Assembly: GCA_036561005.1 (NCBI GenBank)
Contig: DATBQE010000180.1
Location: 1-64,000 of the forward strand
Direction of reading: 5' to 3'
Origin: PKWO01 sp036561005
GTDB taxonomy: Bacteria > Pseudomonadota > Gammaproteobacteria > Burkholderiales > Burkholderiaceae_D
Length of the DNA stretch: 64,000 nt
Below the pieces are notes generated by a model, which had not been told where the DNA came from, made no database searches, and saw nothing but the letters and a program-made list of their open reading frames with translations. A program made the position numbers and the translations under genes. Positions 35,920 through 44,721 of the stretch are shown piece after piece; the first letter of the stretch is position 1, and each line of letters starts with the position of its first letter.

Positions 35920-36672
35920 ATGCGCGTTGGACTGTTTTTCACCTGCCTGATCGATACCATGCGGCCGGAAATCGGCTTTTCCGTCCTGAAACTGCTCGAA
36001 TCGGCAGGCTGCGAGGTCGTTGTGCCTGAATCGCAGACCTGTTGTTCGCAGCCTGCCTACAATTCGGGCGACCGCGCCGCTTCGCGCGCGCTGGCGGAAA
36101 AATTCGTTGCCGAATTCGAGCAATTTGATTATGTCGTCATCCCCTCCGGTTCCTGCGGCGGCATGGTGCGCGTGCATTACGCCGACCTGTTTGCCGGCGA
36201 CCCGGCCTGGAGTGTGCGCATGCAAGCTCTGGCCCCGCGTGTTTTCGAATTGACCGAATTTTTGTATGGCGTACTCAAGCTCGATCAGGCCTCGATCATT
36301 TCGCAAAGCGAATTTGCCGGACGCGTGACCTATCATGATTCCTGCTGCGGCCTGCGCGAACTCGGTGTGCAGGTCCAGCCGCGAGCATTGCTCGGCCTGG
36401 TTCCCGGCCTGGAACTGCGTGAGATGAAGGATTGCCGCACCTGCTGCGGTTTTGGCGGCACGTTCTCGGTCAAGTACGGCGATGTTTCCACCGCAATCGT
36501 CGACGAGAAATGCGTCAACATCCGCGATACCGGCGCCGACGCTGTGGTGCTGGGCGACCTTGGTTGCATGCTCAATATAGAAGGCCGCCTGCGCCGCACG
36601 GGCGACCATGTCACGCGCGTGCTGCATGTGGCCGAGGTTCTGGCCGGCGACACCCAAACGACGGGGGAATAG
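35920..36672 (+). CDS. lutA: Lactate utilisation protein A (CCG-domain iron-sulfur protein)
   Basis: This 250-residue protein has two CCG cysteine-rich domains (one around PESQTCCSQPAYN with SGSCGGMVR, one with HDSCCGLRELG and CRTCCGFGGTFS) typical of LutA/YkgE and heterodisulfide-reductase-like subunits. It is part of the LutABC L-lactate oxidation complex. ATG 35920 (MRVGLFFTCL) matches the family N-terminus; a GTG at 35881 is in frame. The lutB start follows the stop by 4 bases. Confidence 0.93.
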   Translation: MRVGLFFTCLIDTMRPEIGFSVLKLLESAGCEVVVPESQTCCSQPAYNSGDRAASRALAEKFVAEFEQFDYVVIPSGSCGGMVRVHYADLFAGDPAWSVRMQALAPRVFELTEFLYGVLKLDQASIISQSEFAGRVTYHDSCCGLRELGVQVQPRALLGLVPGLELREMKDCRTCCGFGGTFSVKYGDVSTAIVDEKCVNIRDTGADAVVLGDLGCMLNIEGRLRRTGDHVTRVLHVAEVLAGDTQTTGE

Positions 36673-36676
36673 GCGC

Positions 36677-38089
36677 ATGCAAATTCAGTCCATGCACTTC
36701 AAGGCACGTGCCGGCGAGAAGCTGGCCGACCAGCGCCTGCAGCAAAACCTCAAGAAGCTCGCCACCAAGTTCGTCACCGGACGCGCTTCGGCGATCACCG
36801 AGCTCGATGATTTCGAAGGCACACGCGACGCGGCAGTCGAGCGGCGCATGCGCGCCATTGAAAACCTCGACGTGTGGCTCGACACGTTTGAGCGCGAGGC
36901 CGTACGGCGTGGAGCCACGGTGCTGTATGCCGAAAGCGCTGCAGATGCGTCGCGCCTGGTGGTCGAGATCGCCAAAAAGCACGAAGTGAAAAAGGTCATC
37001 AAGACCAAATCGATGGTGTCCGAGGAAATGGCGCTCAACGCTGCACTGGAAGCGGCGGGCATCGTGTCGGTCGAGACCGATCTCGGCGAGTACATCCTGC
37101 AGATCAACGACAACGAGCCGCCGTCGCACATCATCGCGCCGGTGGTGCACAAGGACAAGGAAGAGGTTTCTGCACTGTTTGCCCGCGTGCACGGCCGGCC
37201 GCCCTTGACCGACATCACGGAAATGACACATGAGGCGCGCGAGATATTGCGCCCGCATTTTCTCTCGGCCGACATGGGCGTGACCGGCGGCAATTTCATC
37301 ATTGCCGAAACAGGCTCGGTTGCCATTGTCACCAACGAAGGCAACGAAGGCATGTGCACCGTCATGCCGCCCAAGGTGCACGTGGTGGTGACCGGCATCG
37401 AAAAGGTGTTGCCGACGCTGGAAGATCTGGCAACGGTCATGCGCCTGCTGCCGCGCTCGGCCACCGGGCAATCGATCTCGAATTATTTCTCGCTGCTGAC
37501 CGGCCCATGCGCACAGGGCGAACAAGACGGCCCCGAACACATGTATTTCGTGCTGGTCGATGCCGGCCGCACCGATCTGGTGGGCAGCGAATTCCAGGAC
37601 ATGCTGCGCTGCATACGCTGCGGTGCCTGCATGAACCACTGCCCGGTGTATCAAAAGATCGGCGGCCATAGTTACGGTTGGGTCTATCCGGGGCCGATGG
37701 GCAGCGTCTTGACGCCGTCCTACATCGGCGTGGAAAATGCGCTCGACCTGCCGCAGGCATCTACGCTGTGCGGCGAGTGCCACGTGGTTTGTCCTGTTAA
37801 AATCCCGTTGCCCGATTTGTTGCGCAAATTGCGCGAAAAGCAGTTTGCGGGGAGAATGCGTCCGGGCATGGAATATGTAGGATTGGCAGTCTGGGGATTT
37901 TTCGCCAGGCGCCCGCGTTTGTATAACCTGGCAACCATGATGGCGGCGCGCACATTGAAGCTTTTGGGCGGCGCAAGCAGGACGATTTCCCGTCTGCCGT
38001 TTGCCGGCGGGTGGACCAATACACGCGACATGGCTGCGCCATCGGGCAAGACATTCCGTGAACTCTATAAACGACGAAAGTCACCTTGA
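36677..38089 (+). CDS. lutB: Lactate utilisation protein B (iron-sulfur oxidoreductase)
   Basis: This 470-residue protein combines a DUF162-type N-terminal domain (GVTGGNFIIAETGSVAIVTNEGN) with two 4Fe-4S ferredoxin motifs (CIRCGACMNHCPVYQ and a later CGECHVVCP). It is the LutB/YkgF subunit of the lactate oxidation complex. ATG 36677 (MQIQSMHFK) fits family length. It forms an operon with lutA; lutC is 24 kb away. The dgkA gene follows after 18 bases and may be co-transcribed. Confidence 0.95.
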   Translation: MQIQSMHFKARAGEKLADQRLQQNLKKLATKFVTGRASAITELDDFEGTRDAAVERRMRAIENLDVWLDTFEREAVRRGATVLYAESAADASRLVVEIAKKHEVKKVIKTKSMVSEEMALNAALEAAGIVSVETDLGEYILQINDNEPPSHIIAPVVHKDKEEVSALFARVHGRPPLTDITEMTHEAREILRPHFLSADMGVTGGNFIIAETGSVAIVTNEGNEGMCTVMPPKVHVVVTGIEKVLPTLEDLATVMRLLPRSATGQSISNYFSLLTGPCAQGEQDGPEHMYFVLVDAGRTDLVGSEFQDMLRCIRCGACMNHCPVYQKIGGHSYGWVYPGPMGSVLTPSYIGVENALDLPQASTLCGECHVVCPVKIPLPDLLRKLREKQFAGRMRPGMEYVGLAVWGFFARRPRLYNLATMMAARTLKLLGGASRTISRLPFAGGWTNTRDMAAPSGKTFRELYKRRKSP

Positions 38090-38107
38090 TCAGAACCTAA
38101 GGCAAGC

Positions 38108-38533
38108 ATGAACAATATTGAAGACCCAGCAATCGAAACCGAAGTTGCACCGGCCGTCAGCGAGTTCAAGAGCAAGAGCGGTTTGAAGCGCATCATGTCT
38201 GCCTTCTTCTATTCACTGGAAGGTTTTCGTGCCGCGTGGCGCATGGAGCATGCGTTCCGCCAGGAACTGGTGCTGGTGGTGTGTGCCACCATCATCGCGC
38301 TGCTGCTACCGGTGGCGGGGCTGGAAAAGCTGATGCTGATCGGCGTGTTCATTCTCGTGCTGATCGTGGAATTGATCAATTCGGCGGTCGAAGCCGTGGT
38401 GGACCGGGTATCGCTTGAACGCAATCCACTATCGAAGAATGCCAAGGATTTTGGTAGTGCGGCGGTTTTTCTGTCCTTGAGCCTGGCGGCCGCAACCTGG
38501 GCGGTCGTGCTGTATCCGCTGTTTTTTAAATAG
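38108..38533 (+). CDS. dgkA: Diacylglycerol kinase (prokaryotic type)
   Basis: This 141-residue membrane protein phosphorylates diacylglycerol to phosphatidic acid in lipid recycling. It has the conserved EGFRAAWRMEHAFRQE region, the catalytic ELINSAVEAVVDR and the AKDFGSAAV motif, with three membrane helices. An N-terminal extension of about 25 polar residues is longer than in E. coli. Co-transcription with lutAB is possible, though function is unrelated. Confidence 0.95.
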   Translation: MNNIEDPAIETEVAPAVSEFKSKSGLKRIMSAFFYSLEGFRAAWRMEHAFRQELVLVVCATIIALLLPVAGLEKLMLIGVFILVLIVELINSAVEAVVDRVSLERNPLSKNAKDFGSAAVFLSLSLAAATWAVVLYPLFFK

Positions 38534-38569
38534 AACCCATTCGGCCTGCCATTCCCTGCGAGGCAAACG

Positions 38570-39001
38570 ATGAATTCGATACGTCTCAGAGTAGTTTATG
38601 ACGGCAAGGGGCCGCTTAAATGGAGCGGCGGGCCGGATGGTTTCGGCTTGCAGGATAAAGCCGAGACTTTGCATGCGGGCAGTGCGGGGCCGAACGGTAC
38701 GGTGATCTTTGATCTGTCGCTGCAAGTGAAATCGGCTGGCACGGATGCGCCGGTTTTTATCGGCGAATTCGCCCACGGACCCCCAGACCGCCGGTTTCTT
38801 TATTTGGGCTGGCGCAGAGCGCAAGGCGGTTTCGACCAGCGCCTCAAGCTTCCCCTCGGCACTATTTCCTGGGATGATGTTCGCGAGGCTGCGGCCCGCG
38901 ACAAGCCGTTGGTCGGGGTATTGGTCGACCACCATCCCAAGCTGACTTCGACGGGGGAAAACATTGGTGGGACCCGCCCTATTGCGTGGAAGCTGGCCTG
39001 A
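38570..39001 (+). CDS. DUF5990-like hypothetical protein
   Basis: This 143-residue soluble protein carries FIGEFAHGPPDRRFLYLGWRR, which resembles the motif of the DUF5990 family, but I rely on memory for that. No catalytic residues can be assigned. It starts 36 bases after the dgkA stop on the same strand. Confidence 0.55.
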   Translation: MNSIRLRVVYDGKGPLKWSGGPDGFGLQDKAETLHAGSAGPNGTVIFDLSLQVKSAGTDAPVFIGEFAHGPPDRRFLYLGWRRAQGGFDQRLKLPLGTISWDDVREAAARDKPLVGVLVDHHPKLTSTGENIGGTRPIAWKLA

Positions 39002-39139
39002 TAATGCTGGCACGCGGTCGATACACCGGCTGCCGGTGCAAATAACAATTTCCCCCGCAGACAGGTGGCACCATTCAAAAAGCGCATAAGAAAGCGCGAA
39101 AGCATTCGTTCTTTTTTTCTGTTGTTCTCGCTACGCTTG

Positions 39140-39154
39140 GGAATTCGCAATTCC
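39140..39154 (+). promoter_or_regulatory. Palindrome upstream of sulfate operon
   Basis: GGAATT-CGC-AATTCC is a perfect 6+3+6 palindrome, 18 bases before the sbp start codon. It could be an operator near the promoter, for example for the CysB-like regulator, but CysB sites are poorly defined by sequence. Confidence 0.35.
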
Positions 39155-39172
39155 TAAACTAACGAGATAGAC

Positions 39173-40186
39173 ATGAACATAAAACGTTTTTCCGCTTCCC
39201 TGCTGTTTGCCCTGCTATCCTTATCCTCTGCTTCGGTCTTTGCAGCGGAAACCACACTGCTTAACGTTTCCTATGACCCGACGCGCGAACTTTATCAGGA
39301 CGTCGACAAGGCCTTCGCCGCAAAATGGAAAGCCGAAACCGGCGACACCCTCAGCATCAAGCAATCGCATGGCGGCTCCGGCAAGCAAGCGCGTACAGTG
39401 ATCGACGGGCTCGATGCCGACGTGGTCACGCTGGGCCTCGCCTACGACATTGATGAAATCGCGCAACACGGTTTGCTCGCGCCGACCTGGCAAAAACGCC
39501 TGCCGAGTAACAGCACGCCCTATTCCTCGACCATCGTCTTCCTCGTGCGCAAGGGCAACCCCAAGGGCATACACGAATGGAATGATCTGATCAAGCCAGG
39601 TGTGGCGGTGATCACACCGAATCCGAAGACGTCCGGCGGCGCGCGCTGGAACTATTTGGCGGCCTGGGGCTATGCACAAAACCTGCCGGGCGGGAGCGAT
39701 GCGACGGCCAAGGAATTCGTCGCCAAGCTGTATAAGAACGTGCCGGTGCTTGATTCCGGTGCGCGCGGTTCGACGACAACCTTCGTTGAGCGCGGCATCG
39801 GCGACGTGTTGATCGCTTGGGAAAACGAAGCCTTCCTGGCAATCAAGGAACTGGGCCCGGACAAGGTGGAATTGGTTACACCTTCAGTCAGCGTGTTGGC
39901 TGAGCCGCCGGTTGCCGTCGTCGACAAAGTGGTCGACAAACGCGGCACGCGCAAGGTTTCCGAAGCTTATCTGAAATTCCTCTATACCGACGAAGGCCAG
40001 GAAATCATCGCGCGCAATTACTATCGTCCTACAGCGGACAAGATTGCGAAGAAGTATGCAAACCAGTTCCCCAAGCTGAAGCTGTTCACGGTGGATAGCC
40101 AATTCGGTGGCTGGACCAAGGCACAAAAAACGCATTTCGCCGACGGTGGCACCTTTGACCAGATTTACCAGCTCGGCAAGAGTTAA
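39173..40186 (+). CDS. sbp: Sulfate-binding periplasmic protein
   Basis: This 337-residue protein has a signal peptide (to about SASVFAAE) and the sulfate/thiosulfate-binding signatures NVSYDPTRELYQ, QSHGGSGKQA, VTPNPKTSGGARWNYLAAW and LDSGARGSTTTFVERGIGDVLIAWENEA. It delivers sulfate to the CysTWA transporter. It is the first gene of the sulfate operon (39.2-44.7 kb). Confidence 0.96.
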   Translation: MNIKRFSASLLFALLSLSSASVFAAETTLLNVSYDPTRELYQDVDKAFAAKWKAETGDTLSIKQSHGGSGKQARTVIDGLDADVVTLGLAYDIDEIAQHGLLAPTWQKRLPSNSTPYSSTIVFLVRKGNPKGIHEWNDLIKPGVAVITPNPKTSGGARWNYLAAWGYAQNLPGGSDATAKEFVAKLYKNVPVLDSGARGSTTTFVERGIGDVLIAWENEAFLAIKELGPDKVELVTPSVSVLAEPPVAVVDKVVDKRGTRKVSEAYLKFLYTDEGQEIIARNYYRPTADKIAKKYANQFPKLKLFTVDSQFGGWTKAQKTHFADGGTFDQIYQLGKS

Positions 40187-40232
40187 ACTGACAGACTGCA
40201 AACCGAACTCACCGAACTCACAATTCTCGCAG

Positions 40233-40823
40233 ATGCAAACGCACGATCAGCTCCTGAATCCGGATCACCTGCGCTTGCTGGTCGTGCCAGGCCTGTATGG
40301 AAGCGGTGAAGGGCATTGGCAAACAGTTTGGCAGGGTCTCTATCCATGGATCGAACGTGTCGAGCAGGACGATTGGGCAACGCCTGATTTGGCAATCTGG
40401 AGCGCGAAGTTGCAGCAAGCCTTGCGGCGATCGGATAAGCCGGTATTGGTCGCCGCACATAGTTTCGGCACTCTGACGACGATCCACGCCGCTGCTCAGG
40501 GCGCCCCGAATCTTGCAGGCGCCTTGTTGGTTGCCCCCGCCGATCCGGACAAATTCGGCCTGAGCGAATTACTGAGTGGGCATTCGCTTACCTTCCCGGC
40601 ACTGGTTTTAGGTAGTACCAGCGACCCCTGGATGAGCAATGAGCGCGCGGCTTTGTGGGCTCGGCGCTGGGGCGCGCCTTATCGTTGCCTGGGGGATATG
40701 GGCCATATCAATGCCGAGTCTGGCCTCGGTAAATGGCCGGAGGGAATTTCTTTCTTGCAAGAATTGGCCGTCGATATGCAGAATCGATCTAAAGACATGC
40801 GGAAAAATTCGTTCTCTTTATAA
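40233..40823 (+). CDS. Alpha/beta hydrolase, RBBP9/YdeN family
   Basis: This 196-residue protein has the small RBBP9/YdeN hydrolase layout: RLLVVPGLYGSGEGHWQ at the N-terminus, the nucleophile serine in AAHSFGTLTTIHAA, an acid in TSDPWMS and the histidine in DMGHINAESGLGKWPEG. The substrate is unknown. It lies between sbp and cysT in the sulfate operon, with gaps of 46 and 55 bases. ATG 40233 starts the family-like part; the frame is open upstream but overlaps sbp. Confidence 0.88.
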   Translation: MQTHDQLLNPDHLRLLVVPGLYGSGEGHWQTVWQGLYPWIERVEQDDWATPDLAIWSAKLQQALRRSDKPVLVAAHSFGTLTTIHAAAQGAPNLAGALLVAPADPDKFGLSELLSGHSLTFPALVLGSTSDPWMSNERAALWARRWGAPYRCLGDMGHINAESGLGKWPEGISFLQELAVDMQNRSKDMRKNSFSL

Positions 40824-40878
40824 CAAACTAGTGTGAATATGCGATCTCAATATCTGAAATGGTTATAAGAGATCGAAA

Positions 40879-41739
40879 ATGGCAATTTCGGCAAGTGCGC
40901 CAAATAATGCAGTAAAGCAGGCCTATCGGGTCATGCCGGGATTTGGCATGTCGCTCGGCTTTACGATTCTTTACCTGACCCTGATCGTCCTGATTCCTCT
41001 GTCCGCAGTGTTTCTCAAAACCTTCACGCTGACCTGGGAAGGTTTCGTGCACGCGGTCACATCGGACCGTGTGCTGGCATCGTACAAACTCAGTTTCGGC
41101 GCGTCGCTTATTGCAGCGGCATTGAATGTGGTACTTGGCGGCGTGGTTGCCTGGGTGCTGGTGCGCTATCGTTTCCCCGGATCGAAAATAGTCGATGCGC
41201 TGGTTGACCTGCCTTTTGCCCTGCCCACTGCCGTGGCCGGCATTGCCCTGACCACCTTGTATGCACCCAGCGGCTGGATTGGCCGCTATGCCGAAGGGCT
41301 AGGTATCAAGGTCGCATTTACTCCCGTTGGCATCATGATTGCGTTGACCTTCATCGGCCTGCCGTTTGTGGTGCGCACCGTCCAGCCGGTGCTGGAAGAT
41401 GCCGAACGTGAACTGGAAGAAGCGGCGGCCTGCCTGGGTGCCAACCGGCTCCAGACTTTTGTGCGTGTCATCTTTCCCACCATTGCGCCAGCTTTGCTCA
41501 CGGGTTTCGCGCTGGCCTTTGCCCGCGCAACCGGCGAATATGGCTCAGTGATCTTCATTGCCGGCAACATGCCGATGATTTCCGAAATCACACCGCTATT
41601 GATCGTCACCAAACTTGAACAATATGATTATGCAGGCGCCACTGCGATTGCCGTGATGATGCTGCTGGCGTCGTTTGTCATGCTGTTGCTGATCAATCTG
41701 CTGCAGGCCTGGGCGCGCGGACGCAAGGAGCGCGCATGA
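40879..41739 (+). CDS. cysT: Sulfate ABC transporter permease CysT
   Basis: This 286-residue inner-membrane permease has about six helices and the permease signature region EEAAACLGANRLQTFVRVIFP (EAA loop), with conserved DLPFALPTAVAGIAL. It forms the sulfate channel with CysW. Its stop overlaps the cysW start (ATGA), so the two are translationally coupled. Confidence 0.95.
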   Translation: MAISASAPNNAVKQAYRVMPGFGMSLGFTILYLTLIVLIPLSAVFLKTFTLTWEGFVHAVTSDRVLASYKLSFGASLIAAALNVVLGGVVAWVLVRYRFPGSKIVDALVDLPFALPTAVAGIALTTLYAPSGWIGRYAEGLGIKVAFTPVGIMIALTFIGLPFVVRTVQPVLEDAERELEEAAACLGANRLQTFVRVIFPTIAPALLTGFALAFARATGEYGSVIFIAGNMPMISEITPLLIVTKLEQYDYAGATAIAVMMLLASFVMLLLINLLQAWARGRKERA

Positions 41740-42650
41740 GCGAGGCGATCGTATCATCGACTGCAGCAGCGATTGTGGCGCAGCAGCGCCCGCTTCGTCG
41801 TGTGCAGCGTGCCGGTGTCGAATCGCCATGGGTGCGCCGCACGCTGATCGGTCTGGCACTTGTTTTCCTTACGCTGTTTCTGTTCGTGCCGCTGGTCGCC
41901 GTATTCACTGAAGCCTTGAAAAAGGGCTGGCACGTGTATGTCGACGCGATCACCGATCCAGATGCAGTGTCGGCCATCAAGCTGACACTGCTGACGGCCG
42001 GCATTGCTGTGCCGCTGAACCTGGTGTTCGGCGTTTCGGCCGCCTGGCTGATCGCCAAATTCGAATTCCGCGGCAAGAATATTTTGCTCACGCTGATCGA
42101 CTTGCCGTTCTCCGTTTCGCCGGTGATCTCGGGCCTGATCTATGTATTGCTGTTCGGTGCGCAAGGCTGGTTCGGCCCCTGGCTGCGCGAGCACGATATT
42201 CGCATTCTGTTTGCGCTGCCGGGCATGGTGCTGGCCACCATCTTCGTGACCTTTCCCTTCGTCGCGCGGGAATTGATCCCGCTGATGCAGGCGCAGGGCA
42301 GCGAAGAGGAGGAAGCCGCGCTGGTGCTGGGCGCATCGGGCTGGAAAACCTTCTGGCACGTCACACTACCCAATATCAAATGGGGCTTGCTGTATGGCGT
42401 GATCCTGTGCAATGCGCGAGCCATGGGCGAATTCGGCGCGGTGTCGGTGGTGTCTGGCCACATTCGCGGCGAGACCAACACGATTCCGCTGCAGGTCGAA
42501 ATTCTCTATAACGAATACAACTTCGCGGCGGCGTTCGCTGTGGCGTCGCTGCTCGCCATGCTGGCGCTGGTTACGCTGGCGCTCAAGAGCATCGTCGCGT
42601 CTCACTTGCAGGACGAACTTCCCGAAGCATTTGAACGAGGAACACCATGA
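41736..42650 (+). CDS. cysW: Sulfate ABC transporter permease CysW
   Basis: This 304-residue permease has DLPFSVSPVISGLIYVLLFG and the EAA-loop region EEEAALVLGASGWKTFWHVTLP, typical of CysW. It starts inside the cysT stop (ATGA) and its own stop overlaps the cysA start. An N-terminal soluble stretch of about 35 residues precedes the first helix. Confidence 0.95.
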   Translation: MSEAIVSSTAAAIVAQQRPLRRVQRAGVESPWVRRTLIGLALVFLTLFLFVPLVAVFTEALKKGWHVYVDAITDPDAVSAIKLTLLTAGIAVPLNLVFGVSAAWLIAKFEFRGKNILLTLIDLPFSVSPVISGLIYVLLFGAQGWFGPWLREHDIRILFALPGMVLATIFVTFPFVARELIPLMQAQGSEEEEAALVLGASGWKTFWHVTLPNIKWGLLYGVILCNARAMGEFGAVSVVSGHIRGETNTIPLQVEILYNEYNFAAAFAVASLLAMLALVTLALKSIVASHLQDELPEAFERGTP

Positions 42651-43714
42651 CGATCGAAGTCAAAAATATCGAAAAACGCTTCGGCGATTTTACCGCGCTC
42701 AATGACGTCTCGCTGAATTTTCCAGCCGGCGAATTGACGGCTTTGCTCGGCCCTTCCGGCTGCGGCAAGACCACCTTGCTGCGCATTATCGCGGGTCTGG
42801 AATTTCCTGACCGCGGTCAGGTGCTGCTCGACGGCGAAGACGCATCGGCGCGGCATGCCCGCGAACGCCAGGTCGGTTTCGTGTTCCAGCATTATGCCTT
42901 GTTCAAACATATGACGGTATTCGAAAACATCGCCTTCGGCCTGCGCGTCAAACCGCGCACGACACGACCCTCGGAGACGCAGATCCGTGACAAGGTCAAG
43001 CAGTTGCTCGAACTGGTGCAGCTCGACTGGCTGGCCGACCGTCATCCGCCGCAATTGTCGGGTGGGCAGCGCCAACGTATTGCCCTGGCGCGCGCTCTGG
43101 CCGTTGAGCCGCGCGTGCTCTTGCTTGACGAGCCGTTCGGCGCGCTTGACGCCAAGGTGCGCAAGGAATTGCGCCGCTGGCTGCGCCGCTTGCACGACGA
43201 TCTGCATGTCTCCAGCATCTTTGTCACACATGACCAGGAAGAAGCATTGGAAGTGGCCGACCAGATCGTGCTGATGAACAAGGGCAAGGTCGAACAGATT
43301 GGCACACCCAAGGACGTGTACAACCACCCGGCATCACCCTTCGTCTACGGGTTTCTCGGGAACGTCAACCTGTTCCATGGTCGCGTGCGCCAAGGTGTGC
43401 TGGAAAGCGGCGGCGCCACCTTCGCTGCGCCCGATCATGCCGAAGAACTCGATGCAGACGGCGTGGGTTTTGTTCGCCCGCATGATATCGAGGTCGACCG
43501 TTATGCTACCGGCGCCGAGGGCATTGTCGTGCAATTGAAACGCTCGCACGCGATCGGTCCCTTGGCACAACTGGAACTGGAGCGCGACGACACCGACGAA
43601 TTGATCGAAGTCGTGATTCCCAACGAGCGCTTTGCCCAACTGAAATTGGTCGATGGTGAGACGCTGGTGATACGGCCAAAGCGGGTTAAGGTTTTTGTGG
43701 AAAACAAGATTTAG
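42647..43714 (+). CDS. cysA: Sulfate ABC transporter ATPase CysA
   Basis: This 355-residue ATPase has Walker A GPSGCGKTT, the ABC signature LSGGQRQRIALARAL, Walker B VLLLDEPFGALD and the H-loop FVTHDQEEAL, followed by a C-terminal TOBE-like domain (residues about 240-355). It energises CysTW. The start overlaps the cysW stop by four bases. The CysB-type gene follows after 18 bases. Confidence 0.97.
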   Translation: MTIEVKNIEKRFGDFTALNDVSLNFPAGELTALLGPSGCGKTTLLRIIAGLEFPDRGQVLLDGEDASARHARERQVGFVFQHYALFKHMTVFENIAFGLRVKPRTTRPSETQIRDKVKQLLELVQLDWLADRHPPQLSGGQRQRIALARALAVEPRVLLLDEPFGALDAKVRKELRRWLRRLHDDLHVSSIFVTHDQEEALEVADQIVLMNKGKVEQIGTPKDVYNHPASPFVYGFLGNVNLFHGRVRQGVLESGGATFAAPDHAEELDADGVGFVRPHDIEVDRYATGAEGIVVQLKRSHAIGPLAQLELERDDTDELIEVVIPNERFAQLKLVDGETLVIRPKRVKVFVENKI

Positions 43715-43732
43715 CAGAAACGAGGAAACAAA

Positions 43733-44653
43733 ATGAACTTCCAGCAATTGCGTTCGATACGCGAAACCGCACGCCGTGGTTTCAATCTGACAGAAGTTGC
43801 CAATGTATTATTCACGTCCCAGCCGGGCGTCAGCCGCCAAATACGCGAACTGGAGGAGGAGCTCGGGGTTGAAATTTTCGAGCGCAACGGCAAACGCCTG
43901 ACCGGGTTGACCGATCCGGGCAAGGGAATATTGCCGATCATCGACAGGCTTCTGCTGGAAGCGGAAAACCTGCGCCAGGCAAGCGAAGAATTTTCGGGCA
44001 CCACCGCCGGCACCTTGGCGGTGGCAACCACGCATACGCAAGCGCGCTATGTGCTGCCGCAAGTGGTGCAGGCATTTCGCAATGCTTTTCCGGCGGTACG
44101 CGTGGCTCTGCAGCAAAGCGCTCCCGAACACATCGCGGAATGGGTCTTGTCCGGCAAGGCCGATATCGGCATCGCCACCGAGGGCTTGAGCCAGTTCGAC
44201 GATTTGATCTCTTTCCCATGCTACACCTGGAACCACGTTGTGGTGGTGCCGGAGGGTCATGCCTTGCTCAAGCATGAAAAAATCAGCCTGCAGGATCTTG
44301 CTTCCTATCCCTTGATTACCTATGACGTCGGCTTCACCGGCCGCAGCCATATCGACGCGTCGTTCAAGGAAGCCGGCCTTGAAACAGACATCGTGCTGAC
44401 GGCGATGGATTCCGACGTGATCCAGAAATATGTCGCACTTGGGCTCGGCGTCGGCATCGTTGCATCGATGGCCAGCGAAGACGGCAGGGAAAAAGGCTTG
44501 CGCCCGATTGACGCCACCCACATGTTTGCGCCGAACGTGACCAGGTTGGCGGTACGCCGCGGGGCTTACCTGCGCTCGTATGCCTACGACTTCATCTTGC
44601 GCTTTGCGCCGGAATTGAAGCTGGCCGACATAGAGCGTGCAATGAGTATTTGA
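43733..44653 (+). CDS. CysB-family LysR regulator
   Basis: This 306-residue LysR regulator matches the CysB/Cbl/SsuR group: MNFQQLRSIRETARRGFNLTEVANVLFTSQPGVSRQIRELEEELG, split over the DNA-binding domain, and a C-terminal sensor domain with ATTHTQARYVLP. It probably activates sulfate or sulfonate genes when sulfur is short. It is co-directional with cysA after 18 bases and may autoregulate. Confidence 0.93.
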   Translation: MNFQQLRSIRETARRGFNLTEVANVLFTSQPGVSRQIRELEEELGVEIFERNGKRLTGLTDPGKGILPIIDRLLLEAENLRQASEEFSGTTAGTLAVATTHTQARYVLPQVVQAFRNAFPAVRVALQQSAPEHIAEWVLSGKADIGIATEGLSQFDDLISFPCYTWNHVVVVPEGHALLKHEKISLQDLASYPLITYDVGFTGRSHIDASFKEAGLETDIVLTAMDSDVIQKYVALGLGVGIVASMASEDGREKGLRPIDATHMFAPNVTRLAVRRGAYLRSYAYDFILRFAPELKLADIERAMSI

Positions 44654-44721
44654 TTGTCAATTCGGGCGGCGGTCTTGGTGGAGTGGAAAGCTGCACCTTG
44701 CCATCTCGCGCCCGAATGACG

